A DNA stretch of 43,965 nucleotides from Actinomycetota bacterium (GTDB lineage Bacteria > Actinomycetota > Aquicultoria > Aquicultorales > JAMCWL01): the NCBI GenBank assembly GCA_023481285.1, contig JAMCWL010000092.1:1-43965 (forward strand), given 5' to 3'. A program made the translations under genes and the position numbers. The notes beneath the pieces were generated by a model that worked only from the letters and a program-made list of their open reading frames with translations, was not told where the DNA came from and searched no databases. This document shows positions 7,456 through 15,576 of this stretch, piece by piece (positions within the stretch are counted from its first letter, which is position 1; each line of letters starts with the position of its first letter).

Positions 7456-8370
7456 TTAAATGTTTCCCAGGTGAACGTGGTCGAGCCTCGCCCTGGCGAT
7501 CTTCTCGGCTCTTTTCAATGTGGCGATCGGTGTGGGTTCGACGTCCAACTTGTAACTCGGAAAGTACCTGCTGAAATGGAGAGGGGTATCTCTGCCCAGG
7601 CGGTCGGCGATCCAATCGGCCAGGGAGTGGAAATCTTCATCGGAGTCATTTAGGGTTGGGATCACGAGGTTCGTTATCTCGATGTGGCAACCCGCGGCTT
7701 TCGATATTTCAGCCGTTCTTAGAACGGGTTCCAGGCGCCCGGCAACCCGGCGGTAAAACTCATTGGAGAAGCCCTTGACGTCCATGTTCATCGCGTCTAT
7801 AAGTGAAAGAATTTTCCTCAAGGGCTCCTCTTCGACATAGCCGTTGGTAACCAGAACGTTCTTGAGCCCGGCCTCCTTTGCCAGCCGCCCGACCGACTCC
7901 ACGTACTCCAGCCAGACGAGCGGTTCATTGTAGGTATAGGCTATTCCAATGCAGCCGCCATCCCGGTATTCGAGAGCGAGCTCGACGGCGCGAGCCGGCG
8001 GTAGTTCCTGCGTAAATTGCGAGATCACCTGCTCGGCCTGGAGTTTGGGGAAGGCGTCTCTCGGCTGGGCGATGTTCCAATTCTGGCACCAGGGACAGCG
8101 CAGGTTGCAGCCGATGCCACCTATCGAGAAGATGGTCGACCTCGGATGGAAGTGGTAGAGGGGCTTCTTCTCGATCGGGTCCAGATAGGCCGACGAAACG
8201 CGGCCGAATAGAAGGGGATAGAGGACCCCCTCGCGGTTGCCCCTGATAAAGCAGAAGCCTACCTTGCCCGGTCTGATCAGGCAGAGCTGGGGGCATAAGT
8301 TACAGCGAACCCGGCCCTCTTCAAGCTTTTCGTAAAACTGGGCTTCCGGCAGACCAGATAGCTCTTCCAT
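7456..8370 (-). CDS. amrS: AmmeMemoRadiSam-system radical SAM enzyme, short C-terminus
   Basis: This is a 304-aa radical SAM protein of the AmrS/PflA-like family. The [4Fe-4S]-SAM motif CxxxCxxC is at Cys88, Cys92 and Cys95 (GCNLRCPWCQNW). An N-terminal cysteine cluster (CNLCPQLC, then GFC) is typical of AmrS, as are 'AYTYNEPLVWLEYV' and 'MNMDVKGFS'. In other genomes AmrS accompanies AMMECR1 and Memo proteins; neither is adjacent here. The frame ends at '..HVHLGNI', where family members usually continue with a further Cys-containing tail; the DNA beyond the stop does not restore it in another frame. So it is either a naturally short form or a truncation. The substrate is unknown. Confidence 0.85.
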   Translation of the reverse strand: MEELSGLPEAQFYEKLEEGRVRCNLCPQLCLIRPGKVGFCFIRGNREGVLYPLLFGRVSSAYLDPIEKKPLYHFHPRSTIFSIGGIGCNLRCPWCQNWNIAQPRDAFPKLQAEQVISQFTQELPPARAVELALEYRDGGCIGIAYTYNEPLVWLEYVESVGRLAKEAGLKNVLVTNGYVEEEPLRKILSLIDAMNMDVKGFSNEFYRRVAGRLEPVLRTAEISKAAGCHIEITNLVIPTLNDSDEDFHSLADWIADRLGRDTPLHFSRYFPSYKLDVEPTPIATLKRAEKIARARLDHVHLGNI

Positions 8371-8457
8371 AGCTTTCAGGTTAGCAAATTAGTCCAAGAA
8401 ATCACCAGGTTTAATTTTCCCAGCGGCGCATGGCGGCAAAATAGATAGAGCTGTAAT

Positions 8458-9558
8458 CTACTTAAAACCACGGGTAATCGTGGCACCGCCGATTACCGCG
8501 TCGCCATCGTAGAAGACGACCGCTTGGCCGGGCGTAATAGCGCGCTGGGGCTCATCAAAGTCAGCCCGAACGATCTCTTCCGCCGGGCTGACGACCGCGC
8601 GCGCAAAGTCCGCCCGGTAGCGGATCTTGGCAGAAACTCGCATGGACGCTTCCAGTCTCTCGATTGCTATCCAGTTCACCTCGTCGCCGTATAATCCATT
8701 CCCCAGTAGCCCGTCGTGGGGTCCGACTATGATGGCGTCTCTTTCGGGATCAATGGCAAGGACGTAAAGGGGCTCAGGGGTGTGGATGCCGATGCCTTTC
8801 CGTTGGCCGATGGTATAGTGGATTATCCCCTTGTGCTCGCCGAGCACCTTGCCCTCTGCATCCAGGATCGGACCGGGCTTGAAAGCGCTGGACGTGTAGC
8901 CGTGGAGAAACTTGGGGTAGTCGTTGTCCGGGATAAAGCAGATCTCCTGACTCTCTCCTTTTCGGGCCACGCGAAAAAGACCGGCCTTTTCGGCCAGCTT
9001 TCTCGTCTCGCCCTTCTTGAGCCCGCCGACCGGAAAGAGCGTTCTGGCGAGCTGTTCCTGGGTCATCGTGTAGAGGGCGTATGATTGATCCTTGGCGTGA
9101 TCTATTCCACGCTTAAGGAGGTAACGCCCTCTTTTCTTATCGAACTCGCGGCGAGCGTAGTGGCCCGTCGCGACATAATCGACGCCCAAAGAGAGCCCCT
9201 TCTTCAGAAGGGCGTCGAACTTGACCTTCTGGTTGCAGCGTATGCAGGGGTTGGGCGTCCTGCCGCGGGCGTACTCCCGGGCGAAGTCCTCGATGACCGC
9301 CTCCCGGAATATCTCACGGAAGTTCATTACATAGTGGGGGATGCCAAGTATGTGGCAGACTCGCCCGGCGTCTTCCGTGGCGGCCAGCGAGCAGCAGCCC
9401 CCGAATCTCTCGGCCTCTTCCGCCGACTCGACGGTAGGCCAGATGTTCATCGTGACGCCCAACACGTCATAGCCGTCGCGGACGAGTAAAGCGGCGGTCA
9501 CCGAAGAATCGACGCCGCCGCTCATCGCCACTATTACTTTCGGCTTTTTAGCCGCCAT
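8458..9558 (-). CDS. mnmA: tRNA-specific 2-thiouridylase MnmA
   Basis: This 366-aa enzyme thiolates uridine-34 of Lys, Glu and Gln tRNAs, using ATP and a persulfide sulfur. It shows the PP-loop SGGVDS (13-18), the catalytic cysteine pair region NPCIRC (Cys105/Cys108), and the second catalytic cysteine Cys207 in GESQEICFIP. The C-terminal beta-barrel with PGQAVVFYDGD is complete. The start lies 2 bp after the iscU stop, so it is the last gene of the sulfur operon. Its sulfur donor is most simply the cysteine desulfurase two genes upstream. Confidence 0.96.
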   Translation of the reverse strand: MAAKKPKVIVAMSGGVDSSVTAALLVRDGYDVLGVTMNIWPTVESAEEAERFGGCCSLAATEDAGRVCHILGIPHYVMNFREIFREAVIEDFAREYARGRTPNPCIRCNQKVKFDALLKKGLSLGVDYVATGHYARREFDKKRGRYLLKRGIDHAKDQSYALYTMTQEQLARTLFPVGGLKKGETRKLAEKAGLFRVARKGESQEICFIPDNDYPKFLHGYTSSAFKPGPILDAEGKVLGEHKGIIHYTIGQRKGIGIHTPEPLYVLAIDPERDAIIVGPHDGLLGNGLYGDEVNWIAIERLEASMRVSAKIRYRADFARAVVSPAEEIVRADFDEPQRAITPGQAVVFYDGDAVIGGATITRGFK

Positions 9559-9560
9559 TT

Positions 9561-9953
9561 CTATGCCTGCTCTTCCTTCCTGTTCTGTCTCGCGCGGTAA
9601 TCCTCAATCGCGGCGTGAAGCCCATCGGCCGCCAGGACCGAGCAGTGCATCTTTGCGGGCGGCAAGCCGTCGAGGGCTTCCGCGACGGCTTGCTTGGAGA
9701 TGGTCATCGCCTCATCGAGCTTTTTCCCCATCGCCATCTCGGTGACCATCGAACTCGTCGCGATGGCCGCCCCGCAGCCGAGCGTCTGGAACTTAACGTC
9801 GTCGATCCGGTCATGATTGACGCGGATCGTTATCTTCATCACATCTCCACATACCGGATTTCCCACTTCGCCGACGCCGTCGGGATTTTCGATCTCCCCG
9901 ACGTTCCGGGGATTCCTGAAGTGCTCCATGACTTTTTCGCTGTACATAAGCAA
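9561..9953 (-). CDS. iscU: IscU/NifU-type Fe-S cluster scaffold
   Basis: This 130-aa scaffold assembles [2Fe-2S] and [4Fe-4S] clusters from desulfurase sulfur. Three conserved cysteines are present (Cys35 in NPVCGD, Cys60 in TLGCGAA, Cys104 in KMHCSVLA), with the key Asp37. It has only the N-terminal scaffold domain, as in short NifU-like proteins, and no NifU C-terminal domain. It starts 7 bp after iscS, so the two are translationally close and act together. Given the many cytochrome and hydrogenase genes in this region, demand for Fe-S clusters is likely to be high. Confidence 0.95.
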   Translation of the reverse strand: MLMYSEKVMEHFRNPRNVGEIENPDGVGEVGNPVCGDVMKITIRVNHDRIDDVKFQTLGCGAAIATSSMVTEMAMGKKLDEAMTISKQAVAEALDGLPPAKMHCSVLAADGLHAAIEDYRARQNRKEEQA

Positions 9954-9960
9954 TACCTCT

Positions 9961-11124
9961 TTATCTTGTCCGCTTTAACGGCGACATCTTTCTTAAACGC
10001 TCCACTATCGGCGGCAGCACCTCCAGGAGGTAATCGATCTCCTTTTTGGTGGTCGACCGGCCGAGGGTTACCCTGAGCGAGCCGTGTGCGATCTCCGCCG
10101 GTATGCCCATGGCCAGGAGCACGTGGGACGGGTTGAGCGTCCCGGACGTACAGGCCGACCCGGACGAGACGCAGATGCCCTCCATGTCGAGCGAGAGAAG
10201 CATGGCTTCGCCCTCCGCTCCTTCAATGCAGACGTTGATGTTGTTTGGAAGGCGCTCCGTAGGATGCCCGTTGAGGCGCACGTCCTCCACCCGTTCGAGG
10301 ATGGAGGCGATCAGCTCGTCCCTCAGGATTGAAAGATGAGCCTCCTCGCTTCCCATCTCGACCGCCGCTATCTCCGCCGCTTTACCCAGGCCAACGATGC
10401 CCGGGACGTTGTGAGTCCCGGCCCGCCGTCTGGACTCCTGCCCCCCGCCGTGCATGAAGGGAATGATCCGCGTACCTTTGCGAATGTAGATGGCGCCCAC
10501 GCCCTTCGGTCCGTAAAGCTTGTGACCGGAGATGGAGAGAAGGTCGATCTTCATCGCGTTCACATCGATAGGGAGATGGCCGAAGGTCTGCACGGCATCG
10601 GTGTGGAAGGCCACGCCCGCTTCCCGGGCGATCTTGCCGATTTCAGCGACCGGCTGGACCGTCCCCACCTCGTTGTTCGCGTGCATGATCGAGACCAGAA
10701 CGGTCTTACCGTTTATCGCTCTTCTTACATCCTCCGGATCGACCATCCCGTACTTGTCGACCGGCAGGATGGTCGCCTCGAACCCGCGTCTCTTGAGGAA
10801 CTCTGCGGTATCGAGGACGGCATGGTGCTCGATTGCGCAAGTGATCAGGTGGTTGCCTTTTTTCTCATTAGCGTAGACGATTCCAACCAGCGCTTGGTTG
10901 TCGCTCTCGGTTCCTCCGCTTGTGAAAAAGACCTCTCCGGGATCGGCGCCCAGGAGAGAGGCGACCTTCTCCCTCGCCTCTTCGATGGCCGCCTTCGCTT
11001 CGCGACCGACGCCGTAAAGGGTGGACGGATTACCGAATTTATCGGTAAAGTAGGGCGTCATCGCCGCTACGACTTCTCTGTCAGTCGGCGTTGTTGCCGC
11101 GTGATCCAGGTATATCGTCTTCAT
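9961..11124 (-). CDS. iscS: Cysteine desulfurase (IscS/NifS family)
   Basis: This 387-aa PLP enzyme removes sulfur from cysteine to form an enzyme persulfide. The PLP lysine is Lys202 in SISGHKLYGPKG. The catalytic cysteine is Cys325 in the long flexible loop CVSSGSACTSG, which marks group I (IscS/NifS) enzymes. The N-terminal 'YLDHAATTP' is intact. It sits between cysE upstream and iscU/mnmA downstream, so cysteine synthesis and use are encoded together. Organisms that make selenoproteins often use such enzymes to deliver selenium as well, which matters for the hydrogenase in this window; that is inference. Confidence 0.96.
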   Translation of the reverse strand: MKTIYLDHAATTPTDREVVAAMTPYFTDKFGNPSTLYGVGREAKAAIEEAREKVASLLGADPGEVFFTSGGTESDNQALVGIVYANEKKGNHLITCAIEHHAVLDTAEFLKRRGFEATILPVDKYGMVDPEDVRRAINGKTVLVSIMHANNEVGTVQPVAEIGKIAREAGVAFHTDAVQTFGHLPIDVNAMKIDLLSISGHKLYGPKGVGAIYIRKGTRIIPFMHGGGQESRRRAGTHNVPGIVGLGKAAEIAAVEMGSEEAHLSILRDELIASILERVEDVRLNGHPTERLPNNINVCIEGAEGEAMLLSLDMEGICVSSGSACTSGTLNPSHVLLAMGIPAEIAHGSLRVTLGRSTTKKEIDYLLEVLPPIVERLRKMSPLKRTR

Positions 11125-11230
11125 GCTGCTGGTCTCCCATTATTCGCGCGATTATAGGGCCTTCATTTCACTACCGCTATATAGAGCTCAATAAGTCACG
11201 TCTTATGACCGTGCCTTCATCCATCAAATT

Positions 11231-11275
11231 GGTCCGTTCGGGGAACGGACCCCATACCAAGATACCAAGATACTA
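11231..11275. repeat. Palindrome plus 8-bp tandem repeat between cysE and iscS
   Basis: A perfect 9-bp hairpin (GGTCCGTTC, GGG loop, GAACGGACC, 11231-11251) is followed by an octamer tandem (ATACCAAG, twice plus a partial, 11254-11275) that abuts the cysE stop. No promoter is clear in the 148-bp gap. Confidence 0.7.
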
Positions 11276-12037
11276 GATGCCCGCTCCCATGATGAATTCC
11301 TCGATATAATCTCGATCGGCGAGCTTGCCCGCTTCGCCATTGGGCACGTCCGCACCTTCTCCTTCGACCAGGCGTAGAGGCTGGACGGCGGCCGGAGCCT
11401 TAGTTATCAGTTCGATCTTCTTTTCAAGCTCTCTAAGCTTATCCCCCAGGCACTTGATCGCTTGCGCCTCGGGGTCGGGCAGGTGGCCGTGCTCGAGCGT
11501 CTCGAGCGGGTCGAGCGTTTCGCCGTGGCGCAGAACGATGCGGCCGGGGACCCCTATGACGGTCGTACCGGCTGGGACCTGTTTGACGACGACGGAACCG
11601 GCACCCACCTTGGCGTTCTCTCCTATGGTGATCGCTCCCAGGATTTTCGCTCCGGCCCCGACGACGACATTGTTCCCCAGCGTCGGATGGCGCTTACCTT
11701 TTTCCTTACCGGTTCCACCAAGAGTAACGCCTTGGTAAAGAAGGACGTCGTCCCCGATTTCGGCGGTCTCCCCGATGACCACTCCCATCCCATGGTCGAT
11801 AAAGAACCGGCGTCCTATCTTGGCCCCTGGATGAATCTCTATTCCGGTTATGAAGCGGCTGAACTGAGAGATTATTCTGGGCACGAGCGGTATATGGCGG
11901 CGGTTCAACCAGTGGGCCAACCGGTGAAGGACGATGGCATGGAAGCCCGGGTAGGTGAAGAAGATCTCAACCGCACTCCTGGCGGCAGGATCCTTATCGA
12001 ATATCGTCCGCATCTCTGCCTTTAAGGTCCTAAACAC
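11273..12037 (-). CDS. cysE: Serine O-acetyltransferase
   Basis: This 254-aa enzyme makes O-acetylserine, the acceptor for sulfide in cysteine synthesis. An N-terminal helical part ('[28 protein letters not shown]') is followed by a left-handed beta-helix of hexapeptide repeats with the active-site '[20 protein letters not shown]' block. It is the short EpsC/CysE type found in Gram-positives, with an extra acidic C-terminal tail ending in GAGI; a C-terminal Ile normally docks into CysK to form the cysteine synthase complex. The GTG at 12037 is preferred over a GTG nine bases upstream because it gives the family N-terminus MFRTLKAEM and follows AAGGTGAGG. cysK lies upstream. Confidence 0.93.
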   Translation of the reverse strand: MFRTLKAEMRTIFDKDPAARSAVEIFFTYPGFHAIVLHRLAHWLNRRHIPLVPRIISQFSRFITGIEIHPGAKIGRRFFIDHGMGVVIGETAEIGDDVLLYQGVTLGGTGKEKGKRHPTLGNNVVVGAGAKILGAITIGENAKVGAGSVVVKQVPAGTTVIGVPGRIVLRHGETLDPLETLEHGHLPDPEAQAIKCLGDKLRELEKKIELITKAPAAVQPLRLVEGEGADVPNGEAGKLADRDYIEEFIMGAGI

Positions 12038-12050
12038 AATCCTCACCTTC

Positions 12051-12254
12051 TGGTACCTTGGTCTCCTAGTACCTTAGTATCTTGGTACTAAGTTTCGTGT
12101 GCACCCCGTCTTTGGCGCACCAGCTAGGCTATTCAGCAGAAGACCAATCTTTATTGCATCGCTACAGCAGCCAGATAGCTTGCGTGCACTTAAAGTTTGG
12201 TGCACCACCAACTATCTACCACGGTACCAAGGTACTAAGGTACTACGGTACCAG
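12051..12254. repeat. Octamer repeats flanking a 23-bp direct repeat
   Basis: The cysK-cysE gap holds degenerate 8-bp tandems on both sides (GGTACCTT/AGTATCTT words at 12051-12092; GGTACCAA/GGTACTAA words at 12222-12254). Between them, a 23-bp imperfect direct repeat (TGCAC-N6-TTTGG-N-GCACCA) occurs at 12100-12122 and 12185-12207. No gene is visible in these 224 bp. Confidence 0.65.
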
Positions 12255-12261
12255 GAGCCTT

Positions 12262-13242
12262 TTATATCTCCGCAAAAACCGGATTGCTCAGGTAGCGCTC
12301 GCCGGTATCCGGCAGAACGACCACGATCAACTTGCCTTCGTTCTCCGGCCGCTTGGCGACCTCGATTGCCGCGTGCGCCGCAGCGCCGCTCGAAATGCCT
12401 CCGAGAATACCTTCTTCCCAGGCCAGCCGGCGGGTCATGGCGATGGCTTCCTCGTTCGATACCTTGATGACCTCATCGATTATCCCCACATTGAGAACGT
12501 CCGGCACAAAGCCGGCCCCGATGCCTTGTATCTTGTGCGGTCCTGGCATCCCGCCTGATAGGACGGGCGAATCAGCCGGCTCGACCGCCACGGCTTTAAA
12601 TCCCGGCTTTTTCTCCTTGATGACCTCGCTGACGCCGGTGATCGTGCCGCCCGTGCCCACGCCGGACACCAGAATATCGACCTTGCCGTCGGTATCCTCC
12701 CAGATCTCAACGGCGGTCGTCTTGCGGTGGATCTCCGGGTTGGCCGGGTTCTCGAATTGCTGGGGCATGAAATACTCGGGATGCTCGACCTTGATCTCGG
12801 CCGCCTTGCTGACTGCGCCTTTCATGCCTTCCGGTCCCGGCGTAAGCACGAGTTCGGCGCCGTAAGCTTTAAGGAGCGCCCGGCGTTCCAGGCTCATCGT
12901 CTCGGGCATCGTCAGGATGACATGGTAGCCCCGGGCCGCGGCGACGAACGCCAGGGCGATTCCAGTATTTCCGCTCGTCGGCTCGACGATCGTTGTGTAA
13001 GGCTCTTTGCCGCCATCCTCTTTGCCGGCCGGAATGATGATCGTCTGCCCGGGTTTGAGGTGACCGGCCTTTTCGGCCGTGTCGATCATCGACACGCCGA
13101 TGCGGTCCTTCACGGAACCGGCCGGATTAAAAGATTCTATCTTGGCAACGACGTCAGCAAGCGCCCTGACCGTCACCCTGTTCAACCGCACGAGCGGCGT
13201 CCGGCCGATGGTCTCCGATAGGTCGGCGTATATCTTTCCCAT
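12262..13242 (-). CDS. cysK: Cysteine synthase (O-acetylserine sulfhydrylase)
   Basis: This 326-aa PLP enzyme combines O-acetylserine and sulfide to give cysteine. The PLP lysine is Lys45 in NPAGSVKDR, the substrate loop is TSGNTG, and the phosphate-binding glycines are [10 protein letters not shown]. The start is the ATG at 13242, directly after AAGGAGGAAGGG; the frame stays open a further 171 nt upstream, but that part is antisense-like and lacks family similarity. A short charged insertion ([13 protein letters not shown]) before TSGNTG makes it slightly longer than usual. It lies between the Rrf2 regulator and cysE and is expected to be controlled by that regulator. Confidence 0.95.
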   Translation of the reverse strand: MGKIYADLSETIGRTPLVRLNRVTVRALADVVAKIESFNPAGSVKDRIGVSMIDTAEKAGHLKPGQTIIIPAGKEDGGKEPYTTIVEPTSGNTGIALAFVAAARGYHVILTMPETMSLERRALLKAYGAELVLTPGPEGMKGAVSKAAEIKVEHPEYFMPQQFENPANPEIHRKTTAVEIWEDTDGKVDILVSGVGTGGTITGVSEVIKEKKPGFKAVAVEPADSPVLSGGMPGPHKIQGIGAGFVPDVLNVGIIDEVIKVSNEEAIAMTRRLAWEEGILGGISSGAAAHAAIEVAKRPENEGKLIVVVLPDTGERYLSNPVFAEI

Positions 13243-13262
13243 CCCTTCCTCCTTGAATCTTC

Positions 13263-13709
13263 CTATATGTAATACATCGGGTGCTTCGACTGATCGTAGC
13301 GACTCTGATTGGATGCGAGGTTCGCGAGGGTCGTTTTTCGCAGGACTTCCTTTACCGCCAGGTCGACCTTGCAGAGGAGGTCCCGGACCGCACAGTGGGC
13401 GCTCTTCGCGCAATCGGGGGCGTCTGCGACGACGCAGGTGACCGGCGTAAGGTGGCCCTCAAGGGCCTCGATTATTTCGGCGATCGTTATCTTGTCGGAA
13501 GTGCGGGCCAGCGAGACGCCTCCCGCGGCTCCACGCTGGCTATTGACGAGACCGGCCTTTCTGAGCGTCGTCATCTGTTGCTCCAGGAATCTTTCGGGCA
13601 CGTTCTGCCGGGCCGCGATCTCCTTGACGCCGATGACCTCGCGATGATCATTGTTGGCGAGATCGATCATCGCTCTCAAAGCGTACTCGCTCCTAGCTGA
13701 AAACTTCAT
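13263..13709 (-). CDS. Rrf2-family regulator, IscR/CymR-like
   Basis: This 148-aa DNA-binding protein has a winged helix (about 1-60, '[18 protein letters not shown]' then '[26 protein letters not shown]') and an Rrf2 dimerisation helix. Three cysteines (Cys92, Cys100, Cys106) sit where IscR binds its [2Fe-2S] cluster, with a slightly longer first spacing (7 instead of 5 residues). It heads the operon cysK-cysE-iscS-iscU-mnmA. Its position suggests either IscR-type Fe-S sensing or CymR-type cysteine sensing through CysK. The cysteines favour Fe-S sensing, while the cysK neighbour favours CymR, so both remain open. Confidence 0.9.
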   Translation of the reverse strand: MKFSARSEYALRAMIDLANNDHREVIGVKEIAARQNVPERFLEQQMTTLRKAGLVNSQRGAAGGVSLARTSDKITIAEIIEALEGHLTPVTCVVADAPDCAKSAHCAVRDLLCKVDLAVKEVLRKTTLANLASNQSRYDQSKHPMYYI

Positions 13710-13724
13710 CTCACGTCTCCATTA

Positions 13725-13776
13725 TTCCGATATATTTGGTGCTATTTAATTTACCCTCGCCAAACGGGACTGTCAA
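13725..13776 (-). promoter_or_regulatory. Promoter and possible operator of the sulfur operon
   Basis: On the minus strand, TTGACA (13771-13776) and TAAATT (13748-13753) are 17 bp apart, a strong sigma70-type promoter. Just downstream, ACCAAATATATCGGAAT (about 13725-13741) is AT-rich with CC/GG half-sites, as in Rrf2-family operators, so the regulator may control its own operon. The operator call is tentative. Confidence 0.7.
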
Positions 13777-13903
13777 GCATCAATCTTTGTATCTTTGAGG
13801 TTGATCGCTTTAAATCTAGCGGTCGGTCAAGAGTGAGGCTTTTTGGCGATCGGTAATCAGTCACCAGCTTTCAGCTAAAGCGCTATGAACTGAAGGCTTT
13901 AGT

Positions 13904-14776
13904 CTATTTGGAAGGTTTTATGATTTCGTTAAGGCTTCCGCTTCTCAGGCCGTCAAGATCAAGGGCGATATATTTAAAACCGATCTTCTTGAAGCACCTT
14001 GATAGCTGATCGGCGGCGAGGATCTTCTGAAAGTCGCTTCCCGGCACTTCGATGCGGGCGGTATCGCCGTGGTGGCGGACGCGGACGTCGGCCACGCCGA
14101 GCGCCCGCACGGCTTCTTCAGCCGCCTCGATCTGGGCGAGCTTCTCCCTGGTGACCGTGGTGCCGTACGGGAGGCGAGATGCAAGGCAGGGCGATGATGG
14201 TCTGTTCCAAAAGGGAAGACCGAGCTCATCGAGTAGCGTCCTCACCTCCAACTTTCCGATCGACGCTTCGATCAGCGGGCTTCTCACGCCAAGTTCCTCA
14301 TTGGCCTTGAGGCCCGGGCGCCAATCTTCTAAATCATCGATGTTGGCCCCGTCGACGACGAAGTTAAACCCGGCCTCGACGGCATACCGCTGGAGCCGCG
14401 CCATCCTCAGGCGCTTGCAGTAATAGCAGCGATGCGGTGAGTTGGCAACGAATTCAGCAGAGGAGAGTTCGTCGATTTCAATCTCGATATGGCGGATGCC
14501 GATCAGTTTCGCCACTTCTTTGGCGAATAGGCGCTCTCTCTCAGACAAGGTCGCCGAGATTGCCGTTACGGCCACGGCCTTCTCCTTCAGAGCTTCGGCC
14601 ACGGCCCTGGCGACGAGGGCGGAGTCGACGCCCCCCGAGAAGGCAACTAGCGCGCTCCCCATTTTTTTCAAAATTTTGAGTAGACGGTCGTATCCGTTGG
14701 TAATCCGAGTCTCTGATTGCTTTGCTTCTTTGACCGCCGACCGCCGACCGCCGACCGCCGTTTTATTTCTTAGCAT
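13904..14776 (-). CDS. larE: LarE: ATP-dependent sacrificial sulfur transferase
   Basis: This 290-aa PP-loop protein (SGGVDS at 47-52) adds sulfur to the nickel-pincer precursor made by LarB. In the single-cysteine class the sulfur comes from the protein's own cysteine, and the matching residue here is Cys197 in RPSSPCLASRLPYG. The start is the ATG at 14776, overlapping the larB stop by 14 nt. The first ~28 residues precede the normal family start and are partly encoded by four perfect copies of a 7-bp repeat (GGRRSA), so the true start may be further in. LarC, the nickel-inserting partner, is not in the window. Confidence 0.88.
   Translation of the reverse strand: MLRNKTAVGGRRSAVKEAKQSETRITNGYDRLLKILKKMGSALVAFSGGVDSALVARAVAEALKEKAVAVTAISATLSERERLFAKEVAKLIGIRHIEIEIDELSSAEFVANSPHRCYYCKRLRMARLQRYAVEAGFNFVVDGANIDDLEDWRPGLKANEELGVRSPLIEASIGKLEVRTLLDELGLPFWNRPSSPCLASRLPYGTTVTREKLAQIEAAEEAVRALGVADVRVRHHGDTARIEVPGSDFQKILAADQLSRCFKKIGFKYIALDLDGLRSGSLNEIIKPSK
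14732..14759. repeat. Four copies of the heptamer GACCGCC
   Basis: Perfect 7-bp tandem repeats lie at the larB/larE junction and inside the predicted N-terminal coding region of larE. Four copies of 7 bp change the reading frame if one is gained or lost, so the repeat could switch the larE N-terminus. Confidence 0.8.
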
Positions 14777-15560
14777 AAGCCTCTCGATTCCTCTCTTCTC
14801 CCAGGCTGTTGATTGTGGCGGCCAGGTAGCCGGCGCCGAAGCCGTTGTCGATGTTGACGACGGCGACGCCGGGGGCGCAGGAGTTTAACATGGTGAGGAG
14901 CGCCGCCAGGCCACCCAAGCTGGCGCCATAGCCAACCGAGGTCGGTACCGCGATGACGGGCGCTGAGACGAGCCCCCCGATGACGCTGGGGAGCACCCCA
15001 TCCATGCCGGCGACCGCGACAATGGCCCTCGCCCCTTGAAGCTCTTCGCGAAAGGCGAGAAGGCGGTGAATTCCGGCCACCCCGACGTCGACCAGTCGGG
15101 TAATCCTGGCGCCCATGAGCTTGGCGGTCGATGCCGCCTCCTCGGCGACGGGTAGATCGGCGGTTCCAGCGCAGGCAATGACGACCGAGCCGACCTTGAT
15201 CTTCTCCGGCCGGCGGTCCACCGTGACGACGCGGGCTTCTTCCCGGTAAGACGCGTCCGGCGCAACACGTCTGACAGCTTCGTAAGCGTCTTGGTCAGCC
15301 CGGGTGGCGAGCAGGGTCTCCGCCCCTTCCAGCACCTCTCCTGCAATCCTCTCGATCTGGACGGGCGTCTTGCCCTCACAGTAGATGACCTCCGGGAAGC
15401 CCAGGCGTATGGCGCGGTCGTGGTCGACCTTGGCAAAGCCCAAATCTACAAAGGACAAGGTACTAAGGCGAAGGACGGCCTCCTCAACGCTCATCTTCTT
15501 GGCCTGAACGGCCGTCAGGAGGCTCATGATCTCCGATTCGACCATTTTTGTCTCGCGCAT
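14763..15560 (-). CDS. larB: LarB: nickel-pincer nucleotide biosynthesis carboxylase
   Basis: This 265-aa protein of the LarB family (AIR carboxylase/PurE-like C-terminal domain) carboxylates and hydrolyses nicotinic acid adenine dinucleotide, the first step to the Ni-pincer cofactor of lactate racemase and related enzymes. The C-terminal half shows the family's glycine-rich blocks (GTADLPVAEEA, VAGMDGVLPSVIGGL, VPTSVGYGAS, NIDNGFGAGY). The ATG at 15560 is preferred because it follows GGAAGAAGG and lies 16 bp after the histidine kinase stop. It overlaps larE. No lactate racemase or other LarA-like target is in view. Confidence 0.93.
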   Translation of the reverse strand: MRETKMVESEIMSLLTAVQAKKMSVEEAVLRLSTLSFVDLGFAKVDHDRAIRLGFPEVIYCEGKTPVQIERIAGEVLEGAETLLATRADQDAYEAVRRVAPDASYREEARVVTVDRRPEKIKVGSVVIACAGTADLPVAEEAASTAKLMGARITRLVDVGVAGIHRLLAFREELQGARAIVAVAGMDGVLPSVIGGLVSAPVIAVPTSVGYGASLGGLAALLTMLNSCAPGVAVVNIDNGFGAGYLAATINSLGEERNREAYAKK

Positions 15561-15576
15561 TTTAGCCTTCTTCCTT

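Noticed and set aside
13243-13413. N-terminal extension of CysK to 13413
   Set aside because: It overlaps the Rrf2 gene antisense-like in character, and the ATG at 13242 has an excellent ribosome binding site and the family N-terminus.
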